From the NCBI GenBank assembly GCA_021781335.1, contig JAJXXA010000030.1, positions 1 to 43,842 on the forward strand: DNA of 43,842 nucleotides. The letters are read 5' to 3'. Below, one piece after another: positions 18,746 to 28,035 of the stretch; position 1 is the first letter of the stretch; the number at the start of each line of letters is the position of its first letter. The DNA is from Actinomycetes bacterium (GTDB lineage Bacteria; Actinomycetota; Acidimicrobiia; Acidimicrobiales; RAAP-2). The notes beneath the pieces are model-generated. The model searched no databases and was not told the origin of the DNA. It saw only the letters and a list, made by a program, of their open reading frames with translations. Both the position numbers and the translations under genes were made by a program.

Positions 18746-19663
18746 TCAGAGGGCGCGCTGGAGTCGTTGGTACGTCGCAGTGAATCCGTAGGCAGACCAG
18801 AAGAGAGCGGCTTCACGGTTTGACAGTCGCCACTGGGTTTCACAGAACTCGAAGCCGTCGTCGCGCGCGAGTGAGAGGGCGTGATCAACGAGTTGTCTCG
18901 CGACACCTCGACGTCGAAAGTCGTGGTCGACGGCAACCTCGCTAAGAAAGACGGTGTTCGGGTACGAACCTCGCCGCGCTGGAGCGCGAAAGGTGACGCA
19001 CTGGGCGACGACGCGCCCTTCGATCTCGAGGACGAGGTGGTTGTTATCGGGGTCCAAAAGCGTATCGCGCAAGTCACGTCGAATCGCTCTTCGCTCGCTC
19101 GGCGTTCGACGCTCGGGGGCGTCGCCCTGCGCCCGGTCCAGTTGCTCGTCGAGGTCGTAGGCGACGGGGAGATCCCTTCGCTCTGCTCGACGCACGACGT
19201 ACTCGTTTCGACGCCCTCGAGCACGTTCGCGTGACAGTACGAGTGCCCCACGTGTGGAAAAAGCTGTATAGCCCATGTCTCTCCAGCGCGTGACGTGCTC
19301 GTGCGTCGCGGAGCACCATACGAAATGGTGTCGTGCACCTCGATCTCGCCAATGGGTTGAAGCGAATTCGACGAGCGTTGTAAGGTCGCCGTTGTCGTCA
19401 GCGGAACTGCCGTCGGGTCCCGTCCATGCGGCGAGTTCGCCGCCGCCTTGGAGAAGTGCCGCATACAAGTGCGCGGTGATTTCACCATCACGCTCGAAGA
19501 CCCAGGTTGGTTCGGGTGAACCGAGCAGGGCGTTGCGCAGGGCGTCCACGTCGAAGGTCGGATTGATCAATGGGTTGCTCGCCGCGTCACTCGCGATCTG
19601 ACGATGCGCGCGCTCGAGCACCGCGTCGACGTCGGGTGCGAGCATCAAGCGTGGTGGCGTCAC
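18746..19663 (-). CDS. GNAT family N-acetyltransferase
   Basis: C-terminal LSEVAVDHDFRRRGVARQLVDHALSLARDDGFEFCETQWRLSNREAALFWSAYGF. Confidence 0.82.
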   Translation of the reverse strand: MTPPRLMLAPDVDAVLERAHRQIASDAASNPLINPTFDVDALRNALLGSPEPTWVFERDGEITAHLYAALLQGGGELAAWTGPDGSSADDNGDLTTLVEFASTHWRDRGARHHFVWCSATHEHVTRWRDMGYTAFSTRGALVLSRERARGRRNEYVVRRAERRDLPVAYDLDEQLDRAQGDAPERRTPSERRAIRRDLRDTLLDPDNNHLVLEIEGRVVAQCVTFRAPARRGSYPNTVFLSEVAVDHDFRRRGVARQLVDHALSLARDDGFEFCETQWRLSNREAALFWSAYGFTATYQRLQRAL

Positions 19664-19682
19664 GCGTCAAGGGTAGTGGGCG

Positions 19683-20363
19683 GTGTGTCAGAGTTGTCAG
19701 GTGACACTCGAAGCGACATTGTTTGACATGGACGGCCTCTTGATCGATTCAGAGATCCTCTGGCACAAAGCGGAAGTGGAGATCTTTGGCGCACTTGGTG
19801 TTCCACTCACGCAGGAACAGGATCGAACGACCAAGGGAATGTTTGTCGCCGAAGTGGTCGACTACTGGTATAGCCGCTACCCCTGGTCGACGCCGAGCCG
19901 CGAGGAAGTCGTTCGAGAGCTCCTGCACCGCGTCGGCAGTCTCGTCGAGAGTGAAGGACGGTTGCTACCCGGTGCACTTCACGCCTTGGACTTGGCGAGC
20001 GCGCGCGGCCCCATCGCCTTGGCGAGTTCCACCCCCGCGTCGTTGATCAAACGCTGCCTCGATCACTTCGCCTTGGCGTCACGTTTCGCGACCGTGCACT
20101 CAGCAGAATTCGAGCCGTACGGTAAACCACATCCCGGCGTCTTTCTGAGCGCGGCCGCCTCGCTCGGTGTCGATCCGCGACGTTGTCTCGTCTTTGAGGA
20201 TTCGGCGGCCGGCGTGCTCGCTGCGAAGGCCGGGCGCATGACCGTTGTTGCGGTACCGGTACCAGAGGACCTCGCCCAGCCCGCCTTTGTACTGGCTGAC
20301 CTGCTCTTGACATCACTCGAAGACTTAGACGTGCGGTGGCTCGACGCGCAGTTCGAAGCGTGA
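19683..20363 (+). CDS. HAD-superfamily hydrolase (beta-phosphoglucomutase-like)
   Basis: LFDMDGLLIDSE motif I, LASSTPASLIKRCLD, PHPGVFLSAAASLGVDPRRCLVFEDSAAGVLAAKAGRM. GTG start at 19701 also possible. Confidence 0.9.
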   Translation: MCQSCQVTLEATLFDMDGLLIDSEILWHKAEVEIFGALGVPLTQEQDRTTKGMFVAEVVDYWYSRYPWSTPSREEVVRELLHRVGSLVESEGRLLPGALHALDLASARGPIALASSTPASLIKRCLDHFALASRFATVHSAEFEPYGKPHPGVFLSAAASLGVDPRRCLVFEDSAAGVLAAKAGRMTVVAVPVPEDLAQPAFVLADLLLTSLEDLDVRWLDAQFEA

Positions 20364-20837
20364 TCAGAGGTGCTTCGTAAATCGAGTTGCTGAATGGTGG
20401 GTGAACGCTCCGTCGGGAAAGTCCTCGATGCGTTGCCACCCGTGCTTCGGATAGAAACGAAGCGCTTCAGGTTGCTCGTCGCCGGTCTCGAGGAAGAGCA
20501 CGCGAAATCCAAGTTCCCGAGCCCTCGCTTCGAGCGCGTTCATCAAGAGGTTGGCGACGCCGCCGCGACGAAGGTCGGGTCGCACCCAGAGGCGTTTGAC
20601 CTCGCCCGCTTCAAGCTCAGGCCGACCGATCGCACGAAGCCCCACACCACCGGCGAGGTGCCCATTCGAGCGCGCGACGAGGTAGCAACCGAGTGGGGGG
20701 CTGAGCTCATCAAGGTGTGTTGCCATGTCGTCCTCGACCGATCCGTAGCGCCGGTTGAGTTCGTCAGTAGCGGCGAGTACAACGCTGAGCGCTCCGGGTG
20801 AAGCGATTGATTCTTCGTGAATATCAATATCTGGCAC
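20364..20837 (-). CDS. GNAT family N-acetyltransferase
   Basis: AGEVKRLWVRPDLRRGGVANLLMNALEARARELGFRVLFLETGDEQPEALRFYPKHGW. Confidence 0.88.
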   Translation of the reverse strand: MPDIDIHEESIASPGALSVVLAATDELNRRYGSVEDDMATHLDELSPPLGCYLVARSNGHLAGGVGLRAIGRPELEAGEVKRLWVRPDLRRGGVANLLMNALEARARELGFRVLFLETGDEQPEALRFYPKHGWQRIEDFPDGAFTHHSATRFTKHL

Positions 20838-20910
20838 CTCAGCAGCGTAGGGGCCAGGCCTGAGGCAACCACATGTTCAGTACGATGGACTCACTCATTG
20901 AAGGAGAACC

Positions 20911-23900
20911 GTGTTTCGCCCCGTAAGTGCCGAACTTGATTTTGTGACCATCGAGGAAGCTGAACTCACCCGGTGGAAGACGAACGACGTCTTTGCTCGT
21001 TCGATGAAGGAACGTGAGGGCGCGACGCCGTGGGTCTTCTACGAAGGGCCTCCTACCGCGAACGGCATGCCGGGGCTTCATCACGTGTGGGCTCGCGTCT
21101 ACAAGGATCTCTTCTGTCGCTACCAGACCATGCAAGGACATTTTGTGGCGCGCCGTGCCGGATGGGATACGCACGGACTCCCCGTTGAAGTGCAGGTCGA
21201 GAAGCAGCTCGGCATCTCTGGAAAGAAAGCGATCGAAGAACAGATCGGCATCGAGGAGTTCACGAGGCTCTGTCGCGAGTCGGTCATGACCTACGTCGGG
21301 GAATTCGAGAAGCTCACCGAGCGGATCGGCTATTGGACGGACATCGAGCACGCTTATTACACGTATCACCCTTCGTACGTCGAGTCGGTGTGGTGGCAAC
21401 TGCAACAGTTGTTCGAACGAGGCCTGTTGTACGAAGACCTCAAGGTCGTGCCCTACTGTCCGCGTTGCGGTACGGCGCTGTCGAGTCACGAACTCGGCCA
21501 GCCCGGCGTCTACACCGATGAAGTTGATGAGAGCTGTTACATACAACTGCGCATCACTGACGCGCACGAACACGGCGGATTGCACGGCGCCACGCATTTG
21601 ACGGTGTGGACAACGACGCCCTGGACACTCTTGTCCAACGTCGCCATTGCGGTCAATCCGGACGTTACCTACGCAGTGGTCGATGGTCGAGTGGTGGCGG
21701 CGTCGTTGGTCGAGGACGTCTTTGGTGAGGATGCGGTGGTGAGCGCGACGTTGCTCGGGCGCGACCTGGTCGGAGTGCACTACGAGCGACCGTTCGATGA
21801 CGTGGCGTTCCCCGACGGCGTCGATGCCTGTTTTGTCGTCGCGGCGCAGTACGTGACGACCGATGACGGCACTGGTCTGGTGCATCAGTCACCGGCCTTC
21901 GGCGAGATTGACCGCCAAGTCGCCCGTGAGAATTCTCTGCCGACACTGAATCCGGTCGGCGCCGACGGCTGTTTCACCGACGCCGTCAAATGGTTGGAAG
22001 GGCAAGGCGTTCGTAACGCAAACGCCGCTATCAATGATGAACTTGAGCGCCGTGGAATCTTGCTTCGACGCCACGACTACCAACACTCGCTCCCGCACTG
22101 CTGGCGCTGCGGCACAGTGCTCATCTATTGGGGAAAGCCCAGTTGGTACATTGCGACGAGCCAGTTCAAGCAGAAGATGCTCGACGAGAATGCCACTATC
22201 GACTGGCACCCAGGCCACATCCGCGACGGACGATTCGGTGAGTGGCTATCGAACAACGTGGACTGGGCGCTGTCGCGTGACCGGTTCTGGGGCACGCCGC
22301 TACCCATTTGGCGCTGTGACGACGGTCATCTCACGTGCATTGGTTCGCGCGCTGAGCTGTCCGGTCTCACTGGCCGTGATCTGAGCGACCTCGACCCTCA
22401 CCGTCCGGCGATTGATGACGTGACGTTCGCCTGTGGGACCTGTGGCGGCGAGGCGCGCCGCGTGGAGCCGGTTATCGACGCATGGTTCGACTCTGGCGCG
22501 ATGCCCGCTGCTCAAGTGGGCTACCCCCACGTCGAGGGCAGCGAGCGAGCCATGCAGTTCCCGGCGCAACTGGTGGCCGAGGCGATTGACCAGACGAGGG
22601 GGTGGTTCTATTCGCTCTTGGCAGTAAATACCCTGGTCTTCGGTGAGAAGCCCTACGAGCATGTTCTGTGTCTCGGCCACATTGTGGATGAGAACGGCAA
22701 GAAGATGAGCAAGTCCGTCGGCAATGTGATCGACCCGTGGGAAGTCCTCAATACGCGCGGCGCTGACCCGCTTCGTTGGTGGATGTTCTCGCAAGGTTCT
22801 CCGTGGACGTCGACGCGGGCCAGCTTGAACGCGATCGATACCTCACTGCGAGAGACGCTCGCCACGTTGTGGAACACGTTCAGCTTCTTTACGACCTACG
22901 CATCGCTCAACAACTTCGACCCCGATGATCCCGAGATCCCTGAAGTCCACGAGCGCAGCGCGATCGACCAGTGGATCTTGTCACGCCTTGAAGGCGTGAC
23001 GGTCGAGGTCACGACCGCGCTCGACGGCTACGAACCGCTTGGCGGCACGGACGCCTTGTCGTCGTTGATCGATGACCTCTCCAATTGGTACGTGCGTCGT
23101 AGTCGTCGTCGATTCTGGCGCACCGATCCCACCGCGCCACGTTCAGATTCGCTAGCCGCCCAGGCCACGTTGCTCGACGTGCTCCAGCGCGTGACGCTGC
23201 TGCTTGCGCCATTCTGTCCCTTCATCTCGGAGCGGTTGTACCGAGAACTCTTTGACGTCGATGAGCAAGCTTCGGTGCACCTCGTTGATTGGCCGGTCGC
23301 GCGCTTGGAGCGTCGCAATGTTTCCCTTGAGGCTTCGATGGACGTGGCGCGCGGGCTCACCTCACTGGGGCGCGCCGCGCGCGCGGAGGCCGGCATCAAA
23401 GTACGTCAGCCTCTCGCACGCGCGCTGGTGTTTCTTCCACCGGGCGCACCGATGCCACCCGCGGGAGTCGTGGAGGATGAACTGAACGTCGACGTCTTGG
23501 AGTATGGGTCAGAGCTCGCAGATGTCTTGACCTTTGAGCTCGTGCCGAATTTTCGAATGGTGGGCCCGCGCCTGGGCGAGGCGGTGAAGGAACTCAAGCC
23601 TGCGCTTTCAAAGCTTGATTCGGTGGCGAGCGCCGCCACACTCGAGGCGGGTGGGGCGATCAAGGTCACGCTGTCGACGGGAACTTTCGAGCTCTCGGGC
23701 GAAGACCTGGAACTTCGAGTGAAGAGCCAGGGAGGGTTTGCGGTCTCGAGGGATGGGGGGGAAGTCATTGCGCTGGACCTCACACTCAACGATGATCTCC
23801 TTCGACGCGGGTACCTGCGTGATGTGGTGCGCCAAGTGCAAGACCTGAGAAAGAACTCCGGGTTCGACGTGTCGGACCGGATCATCTTGCACGTCACCGG

Positions 23901-24045
23901 CATTGAGGACTTGAGTGACGGGTTCGCGACCTTGGCCAGCGAAGTGCTCGCGAGCGAGGTCATCGTCGGTCGGGGTCTCGGCGACGGTACCGCTCTCGAG
24001 CTCGACGACGGGCGCGACGCCAGGGCGTGGGTGGCGCGGGTCTAG
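20911..24045 (+). CDS. ileS: Isoleucyl-tRNA synthetase, IleRS2 (eukaryote-like) type
   Basis: 1044 aa; RAGWDTHGLPVEVQVEKQLG, TTTPWTLLSNVA editing-domain motif, KKMSKSVGNVIDP; the HIGH region reads PTANGMPGLHHVWARVYKDLF. Confidence 0.96.
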   Translation: MFRPVSAELDFVTIEEAELTRWKTNDVFARSMKEREGATPWVFYEGPPTANGMPGLHHVWARVYKDLFCRYQTMQGHFVARRAGWDTHGLPVEVQVEKQLGISGKKAIEEQIGIEEFTRLCRESVMTYVGEFEKLTERIGYWTDIEHAYYTYHPSYVESVWWQLQQLFERGLLYEDLKVVPYCPRCGTALSSHELGQPGVYTDEVDESCYIQLRITDAHEHGGLHGATHLTVWTTTPWTLLSNVAIAVNPDVTYAVVDGRVVAASLVEDVFGEDAVVSATLLGRDLVGVHYERPFDDVAFPDGVDACFVVAAQYVTTDDGTGLVHQSPAFGEIDRQVARENSLPTLNPVGADGCFTDAVKWLEGQGVRNANAAINDELERRGILLRRHDYQHSLPHCWRCGTVLIYWGKPSWYIATSQFKQKMLDENATIDWHPGHIRDGRFGEWLSNNVDWALSRDRFWGTPLPIWRCDDGHLTCIGSRAELSGLTGRDLSDLDPHRPAIDDVTFACGTCGGEARRVEPVIDAWFDSGAMPAAQVGYPHVEGSERAMQFPAQLVAEAIDQTRGWFYSLLAVNTLVFGEKPYEHVLCLGHIVDENGKKMSKSVGNVIDPWEVLNTRGADPLRWWMFSQGSPWTSTRASLNAIDTSLRETLATLWNTFSFFTTYASLNNFDPDDPEIPEVHERSAIDQWILSRLEGVTVEVTTALDGYEPLGGTDALSSLIDDLSNWYVRRSRRRFWRTDPTAPRSDSLAAQATLLDVLQRVTLLLAPFCPFISERLYRELFDVDEQASVHLVDWPVARLERRNVSLEASMDVARGLTSLGRAARAEAGIKVRQPLARALVFLPPGAPMPPAGVVEDELNVDVLEYGSELADVLTFELVPNFRMVGPRLGEAVKELKPALSKLDSVASAATLEAGGAIKVTLSTGTFELSGEDLELRVKSQGGFAVSRDGGEVIALDLTLNDDLLRRGYLRDVVRQVQDLRKNSGFDVSDRIILHVTGIEDLSDGFATLASEVLASEVIVGRGLGDGTALELDDGRDARAWVARV

Positions 24046-24500
24046 CGGGTCGTGTTCAACTTGGAGAGCAGAGTCGTGAGGCTCGCTCGCTCGCTCTCGC
24101 TTAATCGTGAGACGAGGGTGTCTTGGAGGTACTCGAGGTGCACCGATAGCGCCTCGTCGAGTTTTTGATTGCCGAGGTCCGTGATGGCGACGTGGATCGC
24201 TCGTCGGTCGCTCGGGCACAACTGGCGTTCAACCAGGCCCGCGTCTTCCAGGCGATCAATGAGTCGCGTGGTGCCACCCGTCGAATGAACGATGGCGTCG
24301 GCTACCTGGGCCATCTTCAGACGACCATCAGGGGACTTGCGCAGTTGGAGGAGAACCTCGAACCACGCCAGAGGAAGTCCACACTGGTCTTCTAGCGCGA
24401 CGCCAAGGCTCTTTGATAGACGAGCGTTCGTCTCAAGCAATAGACCAAAGAGAACCACGCGTTCATCACCTGTTGGACATATTTGCGGATCTATCGACAC
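24042..24500 (-). CDS. MarR family transcriptional regulator
   Basis: 152 aa; KMAQVADAIVHSTGGTTRLIDRLEDAGLVERQLCPSDRRAIHVAITDLGNQKL winged-helix core. Confidence 0.9.
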   Translation of the reverse strand: MSIDPQICPTGDERVVLFGLLLETNARLSKSLGVALEDQCGLPLAWFEVLLQLRKSPDGRLKMAQVADAIVHSTGGTTRLIDRLEDAGLVERQLCPSDRRAIHVAITDLGNQKLDEALSVHLEYLQDTLVSRLSESERASLTTLLSKLNTTR

Positions 24501-24527
24501 GTCAACCAGTATAGCATCTACTTAGTG

Positions 24528-24557
24528 ATGCAATTACTGCTTGACAAGTTATTGCAT
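24528..24557. promoter_or_regulatory. Candidate MarR operator: inverted repeat ATGCAATTAC-N10-GTTATTGCAT
   Basis: Half sites 24528-24537 and 24548-24557 match at 9 of 10 positions; located between divergent marR and yceI. Confidence 0.6.
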
Positions 24558-24570
24558 ATACGAGTATAAT
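24541..24570 (+). promoter_or_regulatory. Consensus sigma70-type promoter for yceI-like gene
   Basis: TTGACA (24541-24546), 18-nt spacer, TATAAT (24565-24570). Confidence 0.75.
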
Positions 24571-24610
24571 GAAGAAACACAAGCAGTGACTAATACATAG
24601 GAGATTTAAC

Positions 24611-25156
24611 ATGAGCACCCTTCCCCCCGCTGGCGTATACAACATCGACGTGGTCCACTCAACCGTTGGTTTCGTGGCACGACACCTCGTCGCCGCCAAG
24701 GTTCGCGGACGCTTCAATGAGTTCTCTGGCGTCATCACCATTGGCGACAGCCTGGAGAACTCGTCAGTCGAGGCGACCGCTCAGGCCGCCAGCGTTACGA
24801 CCAACAACGAAATGCGTGATGGACACATCAAGAGTGGTGACTTCCTTGAGGAGCAGACCTACCCAACGCTGAACCTCAAGTCCACGAAGATTACCCCTAA
24901 GGGTGGCGACAAGTACGAACTCGTTGCCGACCTCACGATCAAGGGCGTCACCAAGTCGGTCACTTTTGACCTTGAGTACTTGGGCACCGGACCGAGCATG
25001 ACGCCTGGGGCCTCAGTCGTTGGTTTCGAGGCGACGGCGGAGATCGATCGTCGCGATTTCAACGTCAATTTCGACGGCGCGCTCGAGAACGGCAGCCTCG
25101 TCGTGGGCAACAAGATCGTCCTCGAGCTTGCGGTGGAGGCTCACCAACAGGTGTGA
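24611..25156 (+). CDS. YceI family protein
   Basis: YNIDVVHSTVGFVARHLVAAKVRGRFNEFSGVITI...GDFLEEQTYPTLNLKSTKI...LTIKGVTKSVTFDLEYLG. Confidence 0.95.
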   Translation: MSTLPPAGVYNIDVVHSTVGFVARHLVAAKVRGRFNEFSGVITIGDSLENSSVEATAQAASVTTNNEMRDGHIKSGDFLEEQTYPTLNLKSTKITPKGGDKYELVADLTIKGVTKSVTFDLEYLGTGPSMTPGASVVGFEATAEIDRRDFNVNFDGALENGSLVVGNKIVLELAVEAHQQV

Positions 25157-25177
25157 GGCTCGTCTCACTGAGTCGCG

Positions 25178-25206
25178 AATGCCGGGGGCCCGTTGCCCCC
25201 GGCATT
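25178..25206 (+). terminator. Rho-independent terminator
   Basis: AATGCCGGGGGC-CCGTT-GCCCCCGGCATT 12-bp stem, followed by TTCG; 22 nt downstream of the yceI stop. Confidence 0.8.
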
Positions 25207-25226
25207 TTCGTCGTTACGATGGAGTC

Positions 25227-25355
25227 ATGGCAGACGAATCAAAGGGCAAAGGCGTCAAATCAACCATTGGGGTGCTCGGGGCGATCGCGACGATCGTCTC
25301 GGTATGGTGGTTCGCACTTCGCCCGCGCAAGAAGCGCCGCGACGAAGAAGAATAG
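25227..25355 (+). CDS. Small single-TM protein (42 aa)
   Basis: MADESKGKGVKSTIGVLGAIATIVSVWWFALRPRKKRRDEEE; internal start within the ORF listed at 25020..25355; just downstream of the terminator. Confidence 0.5.
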   Translation: MADESKGKGVKSTIGVLGAIATIVSVWWFALRPRKKRRDEEE

Positions 25356-25415
25356 TCGGGTCTCTTTCTCAGACGTCGCGGTTGTTACCCTTATCGAGGG
25401 CGTTAGCGTTGTCGA

Positions 25416-26666
25416 GTGGCCTCCGCATCTTTCGCTCCGCTTAGACATCGGAGTTTCGCGCTAGCGCTCACGTCGTCGTTCGTCTCATCGACTGGCACCT
25501 GGATGCAGGCAGTGGCGCTCGGCGTCTACATCACGACAAAGACCCATAACAACATTTGGCTCGGTCTCTTGACGGTGGCCGCGTGGTTGCCGGCACTCAT
25601 TGGCTCACCGGTGGGTGGTGTGATGTCGGAACGCCTCAATCGCCAACGATGGATTCAAGCGAACAATGCCGTGATGGCACTCAGCGCGAGCGCGCTGGCG
25701 ATCGCGGAATTGACGAACCACTTGAGTCTGCAACTCGCGTGTTATCTCGCAATCGTTGAAGGGCTCTGTGGATCGTCATCATGGGCGGCGTGGCAGTCAT
25801 TGCTACGTGACCTCGTGGACCATGACGAGGTCTTGGCCGCCGTGTCGCTGTCTTCCGCCCAGTTCAATCTCGGCCGGATCATCGGTCCCGCACTTGCGGG
25901 TGTTGCCCTAGGTCTCGGCTCGACGGGGTGGTGCTTCGCGCTCAACGCGGCATCCTTCATCTTCGTGGTCGTGATCTTCTCCTTCGTGAAGAGTCCGCCT
26001 CGCGAGAAGGTCACGACCAAGATTCGTGTGTGGAGTGAGACGGTGGTCGGTGCGAAGACGGCCTGGAAGGTGCGGGGATGTCGCAATCCGATCCTCGGCG
26101 TCGGCACCGTGGCGCTCATCGTCAGTCCGTTCATAACCTTGGTCCCCGCGATGGCGGTCCACACGCTGCACTCGGGCAAGGTCGGTACAGCGTGGCTCGT
26201 CGCGGCCCAGGGGGTCGGCGCGGTGCTCGCGGCACTTACGTTGCCGTCGCTCGCTCGGCGCACTTCGAGATTGTTCGTGCTTCGTATGTCGCTCTACGCG
26301 CTCGCGCTCGCTGAAGGTCTCTACGCCCTCGCACCGACCTTGGCTCTGTCGGTGGTATCGCTGGTGCTGCTCGGTGGCGCCTACGTTGGCTCACTTACCG
26401 GGCTCAACACCTCGGTGCAGCTCCACGCACCCGTGGGGGAGCGCTCTCGAATTCTCGCCTTGTACACGTTGTCACTTTCGCTGCTGTATCCCTTGGGGGC
26501 CACGATCCAGTCGGCCATGTCCACGACGTGGGGCGTGCGGCCGGTGACTCTTGGTGCCGCGATCGCGTTGGGGCTGGTCCTGTCGGTGGTGAACTTTGTT
26601 AAGCCGACGTTCTGGGTTGAAATGGGGCCGCCACCAACTGACCAATTGGAATTGCTGGCAGACTAG
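25416..26666 (+). CDS. MFS transporter (EntS/MFS_3-like)
   Basis: FALALTSSFVSSTGTWMQAVALGVYI...GSPVGGVMSERLNRQR; typical MFS_3 N-terminus. Confidence 0.88.
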   Translation: MASASFAPLRHRSFALALTSSFVSSTGTWMQAVALGVYITTKTHNNIWLGLLTVAAWLPALIGSPVGGVMSERLNRQRWIQANNAVMALSASALAIAELTNHLSLQLACYLAIVEGLCGSSSWAAWQSLLRDLVDHDEVLAAVSLSSAQFNLGRIIGPALAGVALGLGSTGWCFALNAASFIFVVVIFSFVKSPPREKVTTKIRVWSETVVGAKTAWKVRGCRNPILGVGTVALIVSPFITLVPAMAVHTLHSGKVGTAWLVAAQGVGAVLAALTLPSLARRTSRLFVLRMSLYALALAEGLYALAPTLALSVVSLVLLGGAYVGSLTGLNTSVQLHAPVGERSRILALYTLSLSLLYPLGATIQSAMSTTWGVRPVTLGAAIALGLVLSVVNFVKPTFWVEMGPPPTDQLELLAD

Positions 26667-26670
26667 TGGC

Positions 26671-28035
26671 ATGCCATTTATTGCCACTAATCCCACCACG
26701 GAAGAAGTAATCGCTCAATATCCCGCTCACACGCCCGCGCAGATTGACGCCGCACTGAGCGGCGCAGTCAGTGCGTTCGAGTCGTGGCGCAGCGTTCACG
26801 TGAAGGAACGAGCCGAGTTGATGAATCGGGCTGCGGAGCTCTTAGAGGGCGAGATTCCCGTCATCGCCCAATTGATGACGAGCGAGATGGGTAAGACGTT
26901 CGCCGCCGCCAAGGGCGAGGCCGCGAAATGCGCCATGACGATGCGCTACTACGCCGAGCACGCACCGGCCATGCTCGAAACGGAGTACATCGAGACCAGT
27001 GGGTCGAGAAGTGGTGTTCGTTACGAACCCATCGGCGCGATTTTCTCGATCATGCCATGGAATTTCCCACTCTGGCAGATCATTCGCTGCGCCGCACCGA
27101 CAGTGATGGCGGGCAACGTCACGGTCTTGAAGCACGCGCCGAACGTGCCGGGAAGCGCTGCATACATAGAGGACCTCTTCACACGCGCCGGATTCCCCAA
27201 GGGGGTCTTCACCAATCTCTTCGTTGAAGTGGAACAGATCGCTGACATCATTGGCGACCCGCGCATCGCGGGCGTCACCTTGACCGGTTCGGAGCGCGCG
27301 GGGCGCGCGGTCGCCGAGATTGCGGGAAGGAACCTCAAGAGATGCGTGCTCGAACTGGGCGGATCGGACCCGTTCATCGTCGCGTCCTCGGCCGATATGG
27401 ACCGGACAGTGTCGATGGCCGTGACCGCTCGGGTACAGAACAACGGTCAAGCGTGCATCGCGGCCAAGCGCTACATCGTGGTGAAGGACCGAGCCGATGA
27501 GTTCCTCGAAAAGTTCGTTGCCGCAATGGCTGAGGTGCCGACGGGTGACCCGATGGACCCCTCGACGGTCCTCGGTCCTCTCGTCAGCAAATCGCAATTG
27601 GACTTGTTGAGTGCCCAAGTCGCATCGTCGGTAGCCCAAGGCGCCGTCATTCGAACCGGCGGCGCACCGCTCGAGGGTCGGGGGTACTTCTATCCCGCGA
27701 CGGTACTCACCAATGTGCCCGACGATTCGCGCGCGGGATGTGAGGAACTCTTCGGTCCAGTTGCCGTGGTGCACGTCGTTGAGGATTTGGCTGAAGCGAT
27801 CTCCGTCGCCAACGCCACGCCGTGGGGACTCTCGGGTTCCATCTGGGCGAACGACCAGGATGAGATCGACGCCGCAATCGCGGGTCTGGACGTCGGCATG
27901 GTCTTCGCCAATGCCATCGTCGTCTCCATGCCCGAGCTTCCCTTTGGCGGTACCAAGAACTCGGGAATTGGGCGCGAACTGGGTGTGAACGGAGTGAGGG
28001 AGTTCACTAACGCGAAGTCCTTCTACGTCGCATGA
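26671..28035 (+). CDS. NAD(P)-dependent succinate-semialdehyde dehydrogenase
   Basis: MPFIATNPTTEEVIAQYPAHTPAQIDAAL; MPWNFPLWQIIRCAAPTVMAGN; LELGGSDPFIVASSADMD; NNGQACIAAKRYIV. ATG at 26671 preferred. Confidence 0.88.
   Translation: MPFIATNPTTEEVIAQYPAHTPAQIDAALSGAVSAFESWRSVHVKERAELMNRAAELLEGEIPVIAQLMTSEMGKTFAAAKGEAAKCAMTMRYYAEHAPAMLETEYIETSGSRSGVRYEPIGAIFSIMPWNFPLWQIIRCAAPTVMAGNVTVLKHAPNVPGSAAYIEDLFTRAGFPKGVFTNLFVEVEQIADIIGDPRIAGVTLTGSERAGRAVAEIAGRNLKRCVLELGGSDPFIVASSADMDRTVSMAVTARVQNNGQACIAAKRYIVVKDRADEFLEKFVAAMAEVPTGDPMDPSTVLGPLVSKSQLDLLSAQVASSVAQGAVIRTGGAPLEGRGYFYPATVLTNVPDDSRAGCEELFGPVAVVHVVEDLAEAISVANATPWGLSGSIWANDQDEIDAAIAGLDVGMVFANAIVVSMPELPFGGTKNSGIGRELGVNGVREFTNAKSFYVA

Noticed and set aside
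20838-20910. Possible T-box leader for ileS
   Set aside because: Only about 73 nt separates the divergent GNAT gene and ileS; no room for a T-box stem I/antiterminator, and no such motif seen.
20839-21885. 348-aa minus-strand ORF opposite ileS
   Set aside because: Antisense to a clear ileS reading frame; composition is typical of a high-GC shadow ORF with no recognisable family.
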